DNA of 8,014 nt from Hyphomicrobiales bacterium (lineage in GTDB: Bacteria > Pseudomonadota > Alphaproteobacteria > Micropepsales > Micropepsaceae), in NCBI GenBank assembly GCA_017849395.1, contig JAFIHO010000133.1, positions 1-8,014 on the forward strand. Direction: 5' to 3'. Shown piece after piece: positions 1-6,337 of this stretch. The notes under the pieces were generated by a model, which did no database searches, had not been told where the DNA came from, and saw nothing but the letters and a program-made list of their open reading frames with translations. Within the stretch, counting starts at the first letter, position 1. Every line of letters starts with the position of its first letter. The translations under genes and the position numbers were made by a program.

Positions 1-1
1 C

Positions 2-358
2 GCCGCGATCCTGCTGGCCCAGCGTTTCGGCCTGAATGCACTGCTTTTCTGCCCGGTGGGCGATGCCCTGTCCCGGCTGTTCCTGATGCAGCTTTCGCTG
101 TCCCGGATCGGCATCCGGCATGTGGTCGATTTGCGGGTGACGTTGCTTTGCCTTTTCCTTCTTGCCGTTTGCAGCATCGCGGGTGCACAGGCCGCCAGTG
201 CCAGCGATGGCATGGTGGCGATCGGCATCGGCACGATCGCCGCGCTGGTCTATCTGGGTGCGATGATCGGATCGCGCCCGCTGCGGTCCGAGGAAGCCGG
301 ACTGGCGGGCGGTCAATCCGGGCGATTGTCCCTGCTGCTGGGGCGGATGGCGCGATGA
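2..358 (+). CDS. C-terminal part of a Wzx-like oligosaccharide flippase (5' truncated)
   Basis: The reading frame is open from the left edge, so only the last 118 codons are visible. The peptide holds at least two hydrophobic spans, around nt 120-190 (LRVTLLCLFLLAVCSIAG) and nt 210-275, followed by a short basic tail (SGRLSLLLGRMAR). The preceding stretch LFLMQLSLSRIGI resembles the C-terminal loops of MATE/Wzx-type polysaccharide exporters, which move lipid-linked repeat units across the inner membrane. The TGA stop (356-358) overlaps the next gene's ATG (355-357), which indicates one transcript with translational coupling. The flippase call rests on hydrophobicity, loop character and the EPS-like neighbourhood. 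Another polytopic EPS protein, such as a Wzy-type polymerase, cannot be excluded without the missing N-terminal part. Confidence 0.6.
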   Translation, partial: AAILLAQRFGLNALLFCPVGDALSRLFLMQLSLSRIGIRHVVDLRVTLLCLFLLAVCSIAGAQAASASDGMVAIGIGTIAALVYLGAMIGSRPLRSEEAGLAGGQSGRLSLLLGRMAR

Positions 359-2676
359 CGATGAAAAACACTCTCAGGCTTTTCGCCACCCTTGTTCCGC
401 TCCTGTGTCTGGCGCAGGCCGATGCCCAGACGCGCGCGAGCGCGCCGGTTTATCGCTGGCGGCCGGTGGCGATCGGCGGCGGCGGCTTCATCACCGCCAT
501 CGACGCCGACAGGAGCGGCAAGACGCGGCTGGCCGTGTCGGACGTGTATGGCGCCTATGTCTGGAACGAAGCGTCGGACCGCTGGGCACAGCTTGTGACC
601 GCCGCATCCATGCCGCGCGAGGAGCGGCGCGACAATCTGTTCGCCAAGGGTGTGTATGCGCTGGCCGTCGCGCCCTCCGATCCGTCACGCATCTACATGG
701 CGGTCGGTGGAGCCGTCTATTATTCGCGCGACGGCGGACGGTCTTTCTCGAAATCGGCGGGGCCGTTTCCCGTCTTCTTCAATGCCAGCAGCGCGTTCCG
801 GATGTATGGCCCCTTCCTTGCCGTGAGCCCGGCCGATCCCGGCGTTGCTTTTCTGGGTACGCCCCATGACGGGTTATTGCGAACCCGTGACGGCGGCGCG
901 ACCTGGACGAAAGTGGCATCGGTGCCGCCCGGCAGGGACATTCCGGGCGGTGGCGAAACGCGCAGCCCCGGCGTGCTGGCGTGGTTCGGCAAGGGCAAAT
1001 ACGCGAACGAGATATGGGCGCTGTCCGCCGGCAACGGCATGTTCCGTTCCCGCGATGGCGGCGCCAGCTTTGTGCCGCTGGCGGACGCCTCCGCCGCCCA
1101 GCCGAAAAGCCTGAAACGCGGCGCGTTCGGCGAGGACGGCGTGTTCTATGGCGTCGATGCCGAAAGCCGCACCGTATGGAAATTCGATGCAGGCGGATGG
1201 TCCGATCTTTCCGCACGTCCCGGCCTGAAGCGCGGCGCTTTCTCGGCGGTGGCCGTGCGCCGCGACGGCAAAGTCATATTCGTGTTCGGCCTGGGCGGCG
1301 ACGCACATCTGTCGCGTGACGGCGGTGCGACCTGGCAGCATCTCAGTCACATGTCGATGCCCGATGCCGGAGAGCCGCCCTGGCTGCGCATCGCCAACCA
1401 GGCCTTCTTCGCCACGGCGCAGGTCAGCTTCGATCACGTCCTGCCGGACCGGCTTTGGGTTGGCGCGGGCACCGGCCCCTACTATGCCGATGTGCCGGAC
1501 GGAACCTCGCGCATCGTCTGGAAAAGCCGGGCGCGCGGCATCGAGGAACTGGTGGCCAACGACGTGATCCAGCCGCCGGGGCAGGCTCCGCTATTTGGGG
1601 GCTGGGATTTCGGCGTGCATGTGAAGGACGATCTGGACGCCTTTTCGCGAACCTATGGTCCGAAGGAACGCATGCTCATCGCCGTACAGCAGATGGACTG
1701 GAGTTCAGCCGATCCTGCCTTCATCGTCACCAACGCCTCCGACACGCGCACCTTCTGCTGCAGCGGCGATGGCGATGCGGTGCTGGCCGGATACAGCCGG
1801 GACAGCGGCAAGACATGGGCAAAATTTCCGCATCTGCCCACGCCGCCCGGCACCCAGGCTTCCGATCCATGGCGCATGTCCTTCGGTGCCATCGCGGTTT
1901 CGGCAGGCGACACGAACAATATTGTCTGGGCGCCATCCTTCCACCGTTCGCCCTATGCGACCCGTGACCGGGGCACGACATGGACCCGTGTCGCGCTAGA
2001 GGGCGAGAAACTGCCCAACACCGGCTCGCATGTGCGGTTCCATTTCCAGCGCAAGACACTGGTAGCGGATCGCGTCCGCTCCGGCCGCTTCTATCTGTTC
2101 CACAGCGGCGATGGCGACAATCCGGGGCTGGCGGGTTTGTGGCGCAGCGATGATGGGGGCGCCCGCTGGGAAAAAATCTTCAGGGGCGAGATTTCGCCCT
2201 CCAGCCGCTTCAGTGCGAAACTGCGTTCCGTACCCGGCAAGGAGGGCCATCTTTTTTTCACCTCCGCAGTTCCCGGCAATCCCGCCGGAAAGCTGATGCG
2301 CTCGACCGATGGCGGCGCGCACTGGGATGCGGTGCTGGGCGCGGACCGCGTGCTGGACATTGCCTTCGGTCGGGCCGCGCCAGGTGCCGCCTATCCGGCG
2401 ATCTACGTCGCCGGATACATATCGGGGGCATATGGGATATGGCGTTCCACCGACAATGCCGCCCACTGGTCCCGTATTGGCAGGTTTCCCGTGGGGTCGC
2501 TGGATCTGGTTACCGCCATGGAAGCGGACAAGGACAGGTTTGGCAGGGTTTATCTTGGTTTCGAGGGATCGGGCTGGGCCTATGGCGAACCGTCGGGCTG
2601 CAAACCCGCCGCGTTTTCCTTTGCGGACCGCGAGGAATGTTTCTCGGATGATCCAGGAGAACCGCGCCAGCCGTGA
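355..2676 (+). CDS. Secreted GH74-like beta-propeller glycoside hydrolase (xyloglucanase family)
   Basis: The product is about 773 aa. The ATG at 355 is chosen because it overlaps the upstream stop (ATGA); ATG 361 is the alternative. The open frame reaches back to 148, but that part lies inside the flippase gene. Residues 1-24 look like a Sec signal peptide, with a likely cut after AQADA. The mature start (WRPVAIGGGGFITAI, then AVSDVYGAYVWNE) matches the start of GH74 endo-xyloglucanases. Nine Asp-box turns (S/T-x-D-x-G-x-x-W/F and variants) begin near residues 124, 177, 232, 320, 481, 536, 598, 650 and 698, as expected for twin seven-bladed propellers. Asp63 (in SDVYG) and Asp418 (in GGWDFGVHVKDDL) sit where GH74 has its catalytic pair. 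GH74 enzymes cut beta-1,4-glucan chains carrying side branches. The true substrate here is unknown. A non-catalytic sortilin-like or BNR protein is the main alternative. It is probably exported to the periplasm or outside. Confidence 0.8.
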   Translation: MTMKNTLRLFATLVPLLCLAQADAQTRASAPVYRWRPVAIGGGGFITAIDADRSGKTRLAVSDVYGAYVWNEASDRWAQLVTAASMPREERRDNLFAKGVYALAVAPSDPSRIYMAVGGAVYYSRDGGRSFSKSAGPFPVFFNASSAFRMYGPFLAVSPADPGVAFLGTPHDGLLRTRDGGATWTKVASVPPGRDIPGGGETRSPGVLAWFGKGKYANEIWALSAGNGMFRSRDGGASFVPLADASAAQPKSLKRGAFGEDGVFYGVDAESRTVWKFDAGGWSDLSARPGLKRGAFSAVAVRRDGKVIFVFGLGGDAHLSRDGGATWQHLSHMSMPDAGEPPWLRIANQAFFATAQVSFDHVLPDRLWVGAGTGPYYADVPDGTSRIVWKSRARGIEELVANDVIQPPGQAPLFGGWDFGVHVKDDLDAFSRTYGPKERMLIAVQQMDWSSADPAFIVTNASDTRTFCCSGDGDAVLAGYSRDSGKTWAKFPHLPTPPGTQASDPWRMSFGAIAVSAGDTNNIVWAPSFHRSPYATRDRGTTWTRVALEGEKLPNTGSHVRFHFQRKTLVADRVRSGRFYLFHSGDGDNPGLAGLWRSDDGGARWEKIFRGEISPSSRFSAKLRSVPGKEGHLFFTSAVPGNPAGKLMRSTDGGAHWDAVLGADRVLDIAFGRAAPGAAYPAIYVAGYISGAYGIWRSTDNAAHWSRIGRFPVGSLDLVTAMEADKDRFGRVYLGFEGSGWAYGEPSGCKPAAFSFADREECFSDDPGEPRQP

Positions 2677-2903
2677 CGCGGCAAAAGGCGCTTGTACATC
2701 ATGGCGGACCGCAGGATAGTAATCTCAAGGTTCGTAAATGGCTTAGCACGGCGGCCAAGCGCCTGAGCATGATAACGAGACTGCCATATATCGCCGTGCC
2801 AGGACGTTGTTTTGGCAAGAACGTCCATGATTTCTGGGCGCCCGGAGCCGGGCCGGGTGCAGCCTGTTTGTGTACGCGAAGCAAGGGGCGCGGCCACACG
2901 TGA
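2673..2903 (+). CDS. Possible small coupled ORF of unknown function (76 aa)
   Basis: A GTG at 2673 shares GTGA with the stop of the GH74-like gene. The TGA at 2901-2903 shares GTGA with the GTG start of the glycosyltransferase. An AGGAGA (2655-2660) lies 12 nt before the start. This tiling is what a translationally coupled gene would show. Against it, the peptide has no recognised domain, no membrane span and no signal peptide. Its codon use (gta, agt, aga, cca, gga, aat) is poorer in GC-ending codons than that of the flanking genes. It may instead be an untranslated spacer or the residue of a decayed gene. A short GC-rich hairpin (2840-2853, GCCCG/CGGGC arms with a GAGC loop) lies inside it. 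Confidence 0.25.
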   Translation: MTRQKALVHHGGPQDSNLKVRKWLSTAAKRLSMITRLPYIAVPGRCFGKNVHDFWAPGAGPGAACLCTRSKGRGHT

Positions 2904-3955
2904 AGCTTCTGATATTGGGAGGATCGCCGGCAACCAAGGGCGGAGTCGATTCCTTCGGCCGCCGCATGAAGGAAGCGCTGGAACTTTTCGGCCACCAGGC
3001 CACCGTGCTGTCGGCCTATTCGGCGTTTCTCAGCCCCACAAAGCTGCCTGCCTATGTGCGGGGTCTGGCCGCCCTTTGCCGCAAACGCAATGCGGGCTAC
3101 GACCTGCTGTGGCTGCAATACACCAATCTTCCCGACCTGCTATATCTCTGGCTGGGCAAATCGCTGGGCATGACCGTCGTCGTCACCCCGCATCTGGGCG
3201 CAAACTGGCGTTCGCAGAGAAGCAGCGTCCTGCGGGCTCTGAGCGGCTGGGCGCTGCGCCGCGCCGATCGCATCGCGTTGCTGTCACGCACCCAGGAGCT
3301 GGAAATTAAGCTGCCGGACAATGTGCCGCGCTCCTATATCCGGCTTCTGATGCCCGCCATCATCTGGGACACGCCGCTGCCGGAACCGGCGGGTGGAAGC
3401 GAAGTGCGCCTGCTGCATGCCGCGCGCCTATCGGCGGGCAAAGGCACTTTCCTGTTCCTGGATCTGTGCCGCCGCCTGCAGGACCGGAACATCCCCTTCT
3501 CCGCCCGCCTGTCGGGCAACGCCGATGACGAGACCATGGCGCAGGTCCGCAGCGTCATTGCCCAGCACCGGCTTGAGGACAAGGTCAAGATCCTGGGATG
3601 GGTTCCGAACTCCGACATGCCGGCGCTGTTTTCCTCCTCCGACGTGCTGGTGCACATCTCCAAGATCGATTCCTATCCGCTGGTGGTGCTGGAGAGCATC
3701 GCCTATGGCGGTTTTCCCATCTGCCTGGACCTGCCTGGCGCGCGCGACATGGTGACGACCTATGACGGCCATGTCGTGCCGGATGACGGCGCGGTGGAGG
3801 CCATCGAGACTTTCCTGGCGGAGCATGGTCCGCAGGAATTGCGGGCCCGCGGCGCTGCCGCCGCGCCGCGGCTGCGCGCCGACTATGACTGGAAGAATTG
3901 CATCCGGATTCTGGAAGAGGTTTTCGCGGCGTCGATCAATGCGGGGCGGCGCTGA
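2900..3955 (+). CDS. Glycosyltransferase family 4 (GT-B fold)
   Basis: The product is 351 aa from GTG 2900 (MKLLILGGSPATKGGVDSF), which gives the usual GT4 opening beta-strand and glycine-rich acceptor loop. An in-frame GTG at 2870 would add ten residues without a good ribosome site, whereas AAGGGG (2883-2888) lies 11 nt before 2900. The C-terminal Rossmann half starts near residue 170 (LLHAARLSAGKGTF, with Lys181 in the donor phosphate-binding region). It continues through VKILGWVPNSDMPALFSSSDVLVH to the nucleotide-sugar motif DSYPLVVLES. In that motif the usual E-x7-E reads D257-x7-E265, a conservative change of the first acidic residue. The enzyme should transfer a sugar from a nucleotide donor to a growing lipid-linked repeat unit at the cytoplasmic membrane face. 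Donor and linkage cannot be read from the sequence. It is the last gene of the rightward group. Confidence 0.88.
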   Translation: MKLLILGGSPATKGGVDSFGRRMKEALELFGHQATVLSAYSAFLSPTKLPAYVRGLAALCRKRNAGYDLLWLQYTNLPDLLYLWLGKSLGMTVVVTPHLGANWRSQRSSVLRALSGWALRRADRIALLSRTQELEIKLPDNVPRSYIRLLMPAIIWDTPLPEPAGGSEVRLLHAARLSAGKGTFLFLDLCRRLQDRNIPFSARLSGNADDETMAQVRSVIAQHRLEDKVKILGWVPNSDMPALFSSSDVLVHISKIDSYPLVVLESIAYGGFPICLDLPGARDMVTTYDGHVVPDDGAVEAIETFLAEHGPQELRARGAAAAPRLRADYDWKNCIRILEEVFAASINAGRR

Positions 3956-3980
3956 AGCGGCTTACGCCTTAAGGGCCGCT
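3956..3980 (+). terminator. Weak candidate terminator hairpin between converging genes
   Basis: AGCGGC (3956-3961) pairs with GCCGCT (3975-3980) around a 13-nt loop that itself contains the palindrome CCTTAAGG (3967-3974). On the + strand a TTTT follows at 3983-3986, so it could end the glycosyltransferase transcript. The hairpin lies mostly inside the last codons of the opposing gene. The stem is short and the T-run brief, so this is tentative. Confidence 0.25.
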
Positions 3981-5221
3981 GCGCTTTTCCAGATGAGGGC
4001 CGCGAAAATCATTTCGCCCAGCAATATGCCCGCCACCGACCATAATGGTCCGCCAAGAACCAGCAGCACCACGACCGCGGCAACAGAAAAGCCGCATGAG
4101 GCGACGCTGGCCAGCGCCAGCGGCCTGAACCGGCCCGCCGCCTGCAGCAATGTGCTTTCGGGCGTCCGCATCAGTCGCACCCCGGCAATGGCGAGCCACA
4201 GGATGCAGCCCGTGATCATATCCGACGCGCTGTAGCGTGCCGGAAACATCAGCCGCGGCGCCAGCACGGTCAACGCCAGGGAAACCAGCGCGGTCACGGC
4301 CCAGATGGCGGCCAGCGCGAAGCGGAAAAACCGGACCGCGCCGGTGACACCATCCGGTGTCATGCCGCCCAGGGCGCGGGCCAGCCGCGGACGTTCATAT
4401 TCGGTGAAGGCATTCATGGCGATGGCGATGGGCCGGATCAGAAGCGCGCTGGCGGCAATGCGGGCGAACTCGGAAGGGCCGCTGAACGCCGTCACGATAT
4501 AGGCATGGGCGTTGGCGGTCGCCTCGGTCGTGATGACGCCGATCAGCGACCAGCTGGAATGCGCCCGCCAGATCGCGCCATAGCGCGACAGCGCGGCAGG
4601 ACGAAGCTGCAGGAACTGGCGGCCGAGATAGGCGCCGCCGAACATGGGAAGGCTGAACAGCACCGCCAGCGCCATTCCGAAAGAGGCAAAAGCGAGCGAC
4701 ACGGCCTTAAATGGAACCATCAGCGCGCAGACGCAGAGAAGCACCAGGCCGTAAACCACATCGGACGATACCGTGCGCCATTGCATGCCGGTCGCATAGG
4801 CATGGGCGCGGGCGAACCAGCGGATCTGCATCAACGCGGCGAAGGCAGCGAACAACAGGGTCTCCGCCAGCGTCAGATTCAACCACGAACCGAGCGCACA
4901 GAAGAGGAAAAAGGCCAGACAGGCGTCGGCCAGATTGACGGCGAACAGGCAGTCCAGTATCGCGCCACGTTCCACCTCGTCCGCATCGGCCAGAAGCTTG
5001 GGCAGCGGCGCGCAGAACAAGGCACTTGCCACACCCGTCGCCAACGCGGACGTCACCATCAGAAACGAGAAACTGCCGAATGTGGCGTTGGGAACGGCAT
5101 GCAGCAATTCCAGCGTGAGAATGAACTGCGCGCCCGCGCTGCCCACCGGCCCCAGGATCGCGAATCCGTAGCGGAGATATGGCGCCCACCGCATTCCGAC
5201 AATGCGTTCAATGGTATTCAT
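3962..5221 (-). CDS. Wzx/GumJ-like oligosaccharide flippase
   Basis: The product is 419 aa from the ATG at 5221-5219 (MNTIERIVGMRWAPYL). The frame is open further upstream to 5431, but that extension is basic, lacks family character and overlaps the divergent gene. An AGGA lies almost against the ATG, so the ribosome site is not ideal and the start is moderately secure. Roughly 11-12 hydrophobic segments run through the whole chain (for example YGFAILGPVGSAGAQFIL, VSLAFASFGMALAVLF and AAVVVLLVLGGPLWSVAGI). The loop FTEYERPRLARAL and the segment TPESTLLQAAGRFRPLALA near the C-terminus are typical of MATE/PST-type polysaccharide exporters. Its likely job is flipping an undecaprenyl-linked oligosaccharide to the periplasm. 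It is the second such protein in the window, on the opposite strand, and ends 6 bp from the stop of the GT4 gene. Confidence 0.75.
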   Translation of the reverse strand: MNTIERIVGMRWAPYLRYGFAILGPVGSAGAQFILTLELLHAVPNATFGSFSFLMVTSALATGVASALFCAPLPKLLADADEVERGAILDCLFAVNLADACLAFFLFCALGSWLNLTLAETLLFAAFAALMQIRWFARAHAYATGMQWRTVSSDVVYGLVLLCVCALMVPFKAVSLAFASFGMALAVLFSLPMFGGAYLGRQFLQLRPAALSRYGAIWRAHSSWSLIGVITTEATANAHAYIVTAFSGPSEFARIAASALLIRPIAIAMNAFTEYERPRLARALGGMTPDGVTGAVRFFRFALAAIWAVTALVSLALTVLAPRLMFPARYSASDMITGCILWLAIAGVRLMRTPESTLLQAAGRFRPLALASVASCGFSVAAVVVLLVLGGPLWSVAGILLGEMIFAALIWKSAAALKA

Positions 5222-5358
5222 GTCCTGTTTACCAACCGGAACGACAAAGCACCGCAAACCCTGTTTTACGCTATTTGAAATAGCCCGGAACGCCAACCGC
5301 TTTACCGCACTGCAAGCAGCACGCCCATATTTTTTGTGCGCATGCGGAGTGTGGCGCG
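5222..5358. promoter_or_regulatory. Divergent promoter region for flippase and cysteine peptidase
   Basis: This 137-bp region lies between two divergent start codons and must hold promoters for both genes unless one is distant. It has AT-rich islands in otherwise GC-rich DNA at 5261-5283 and 5326-5335. A weak sigma-70-like pair for the rightward gene is TTTACC (5301-5306) and CATATT (5326-5331), with a long 19-bp spacer. A CGGAG (5344-5348) serves as ribosome site 10 nt before ATG 5359. No convincing promoter for the leftward gene was found by eye. Confidence 0.5.
5270..5284. promoter_or_regulatory. Perfect 15-bp palindrome, candidate operator
   Basis: The sequence GCTATTTGAAATAGC consists of 7-bp arms around a single central G. 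It lies about 50 bp upstream of the leftward start and 75 bp upstream of the rightward start, where a dimeric repressor could control both genes. No known regulator site was recognised with certainty. Confidence 0.4.
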
Positions 5359-6039
5359 ATGCCGGGACGGCTTGCCGGATTGATTCTTGTGACGATGACC
5401 GCCTGTGCCGCCGCCGGATGCGCGGGGACATCCCAGCCGGTCTCGGCGATCGCGCGCGACAGTGCGCGCCTTTCCATCACCATGGCCGAAACCCTTCCAC
5501 CCAGCGCATCGACGATGTCCACCGCGTTCAGCCAGGCGCCCGCGCCCGCCGGCTTTATCAGCTTCTGCCTGCGCCAGCCCGAACAATGCGCGCGTCCCGA
5601 CAATCCTGACGCGCTGGTACAAATGACCACTCAAAACTGGCAGACCATGATGGCGGTGAACCGCACGGTCAACGCCGCCATCCTGCCAGCCGATGACGTG
5701 CGCCATTATGGCCGCGCGGAGTATTGGAGCATACCGGACGACGGCTATGGCGATTGCGAGGATTATGCGCTGACCAAACGCAAGGTTCTGGCCGAGGCCG
5801 GAATGCCGACCGCCGCGCTGCGCATTGCCATCGTCATCGCACCGCGCGAAGGCCGTCACGCCGTGCTGACCGTCGCGACAGACCGGGGCGATTATGTCCT
5901 GGACAATCTGACGGACACGATCCTGCCCTGGAACCGTACCGACTTCGCTTGGCAGGAACGCCAGGATTTCAGCCACGCCTCCGGCTGGATCGCGATGAAC
6001 GCGCCGCCGCTCCAGACCGCCGCGAACACCGGACGATAA
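5359..6039 (+). CDS. Transglutaminase-like cysteine peptidase (BTLCP, LapG-related)
   Basis: The product is 226 aa, a normal length for the bacterial transglutaminase-like cysteine proteinase family (DUF920/PF06035). The ATG at 5359 has CGGAG 10 nt upstream. The N-terminus (RLAGLILVTMTACAAAGC) is a short hydrophobic export signal. AAGC with Cys21 is a possible but atypical lipobox, so the protein is periplasmic, perhaps lipid-anchored. The family triad is visible: Cys133 in GYGDCEDYAL, His167 in EGRHAVL and Asp182 in YVLDNL. LapG-type members cut large surface adhesins at a di-alanine site near their N-terminus and are held inactive by LapD when cyclic-di-GMP is high. No LapD-like gene is visible here, so regulation by that route is unproven. 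The gene stands alone, divergent from a flippase and upstream of a secreted calcium-binding hydrolase. That hydrolase is a candidate but untested substrate. Confidence 0.88.
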   Translation: MPGRLAGLILVTMTACAAAGCAGTSQPVSAIARDSARLSITMAETLPPSASTMSTAFSQAPAPAGFISFCLRQPEQCARPDNPDALVQMTTQNWQTMMAVNRTVNAAILPADDVRHYGRAEYWSIPDDGYGDCEDYALTKRKVLAEAGMPTAALRIAIVIAPREGRHAVLTVATDRGDYVLDNLTDTILPWNRTDFAWQERQDFSHASGWIAMNAPPLQTAANTGR

Positions 6040-6104
6040 TATCCGCCGACTCTGGTTCCGGACTGCCTTGGTTCCGGCAGTGATCGCGCCTGCCTGCATT
6101 TCAA

Positions 6105-6136
6105 CGCACGCGTGGCACATGCATCTGAAGCGTGCG
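6105..6136. repeat. 7-bp inverted repeat with 18-nt loop
   Basis: CGCACGC (6105-6111) and GCGTGCG (6130-6136) are exact reverse complements, located 66 bp after the peptidase stop. It could be a transcript hairpin or a protein-binding site. No poly-T follows, so a classic terminator is unlikely. Confidence 0.3.
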
Positions 6137-6321
6137 ATGGCGCACAAAAGCGACTGGAACTTTGCAGAAAAATGCCTGCTTGCGTACGCTTTCGTTCCGA
6201 CATGCAGCACCGCACGTCGCGAACACGCGGAACTTCGATCTTTCCTGCGACATCATCGACAGAAAATAACGCGCTCAATTCATCCTTAAGAGGCGATAAG
6301 CGAGTGTCGTTACGTTCTGTC

Positions 6322-6326
6322 GGAGG
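6322..6326 (+). promoter_or_regulatory. Ribosome binding site GGAGG for the GH12 gene
   Basis: GGAGG is the strongest ribosome-site match in the leader. It sits 11 nt before the first in-frame common start codon, TTG 6338. No ATG or GTG precedes the GH12 domain in this frame after the TAA at 6287-6289. Confidence 0.45.
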
Positions 6327-6337
6327 ATCGTTTCGTA

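Larger units (their letters stand above)
6040..6337. other. Intergenic region, lower GC, no convincing gene
   Basis: This roughly 300-bp stretch between the peptidase and the GH12 gene is visibly less GC-rich than its surroundings, mainly from 6141 to 6300. Short open frames exist, but none has a domain or a signal peptide. It probably carries the promoter and leader of the GH12 gene. TTGCAG (6162-6167) with TACGCT (6185-6190) at 17-bp spacing is only a weak sigma-70-like match. CTGCC/GGCAG (6063-6067 and 6076-6080) could form a small hairpin after the peptidase gene, without a T-run. Confidence 0.5.

Noticed and set aside
148..354. Upstream extension of the GH74-like gene in the same frame
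   Set aside because: It overlaps the flippase reading frame, is basic and low in family character, and the ATG at 355 gives a clean signal peptide and ATGA overlap.
4505..5278. 257-codon + strand frame opposite the flippase
   Set aside because: The peptide is low in hydrophobic residues and rich in Gln, Arg and Glu, a typical antisense shadow of a membrane protein gene.
5222..5431. 70-residue N-terminal extension of the minus-strand flippase
   Set aside because: It is arginine-rich, not membrane-like, and runs into the divergent peptidase gene; ATG at 5221 gives a normal flippase N-terminus.
6113..6166. Possible sigma-54 promoter (TGGCAC at 6113 or TGGAAC near 6155)
   Set aside because: Neither has the matching -12 TTGC element at the required spacing.
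6156..6249. GGAAC elements resembling EcfG (general stress response) -35 boxes at 6156 and 6229
   Set aside because: No GTT-type -10 box follows at 16-17 nt for either copy; the copy at 5238 also fails on spacing.
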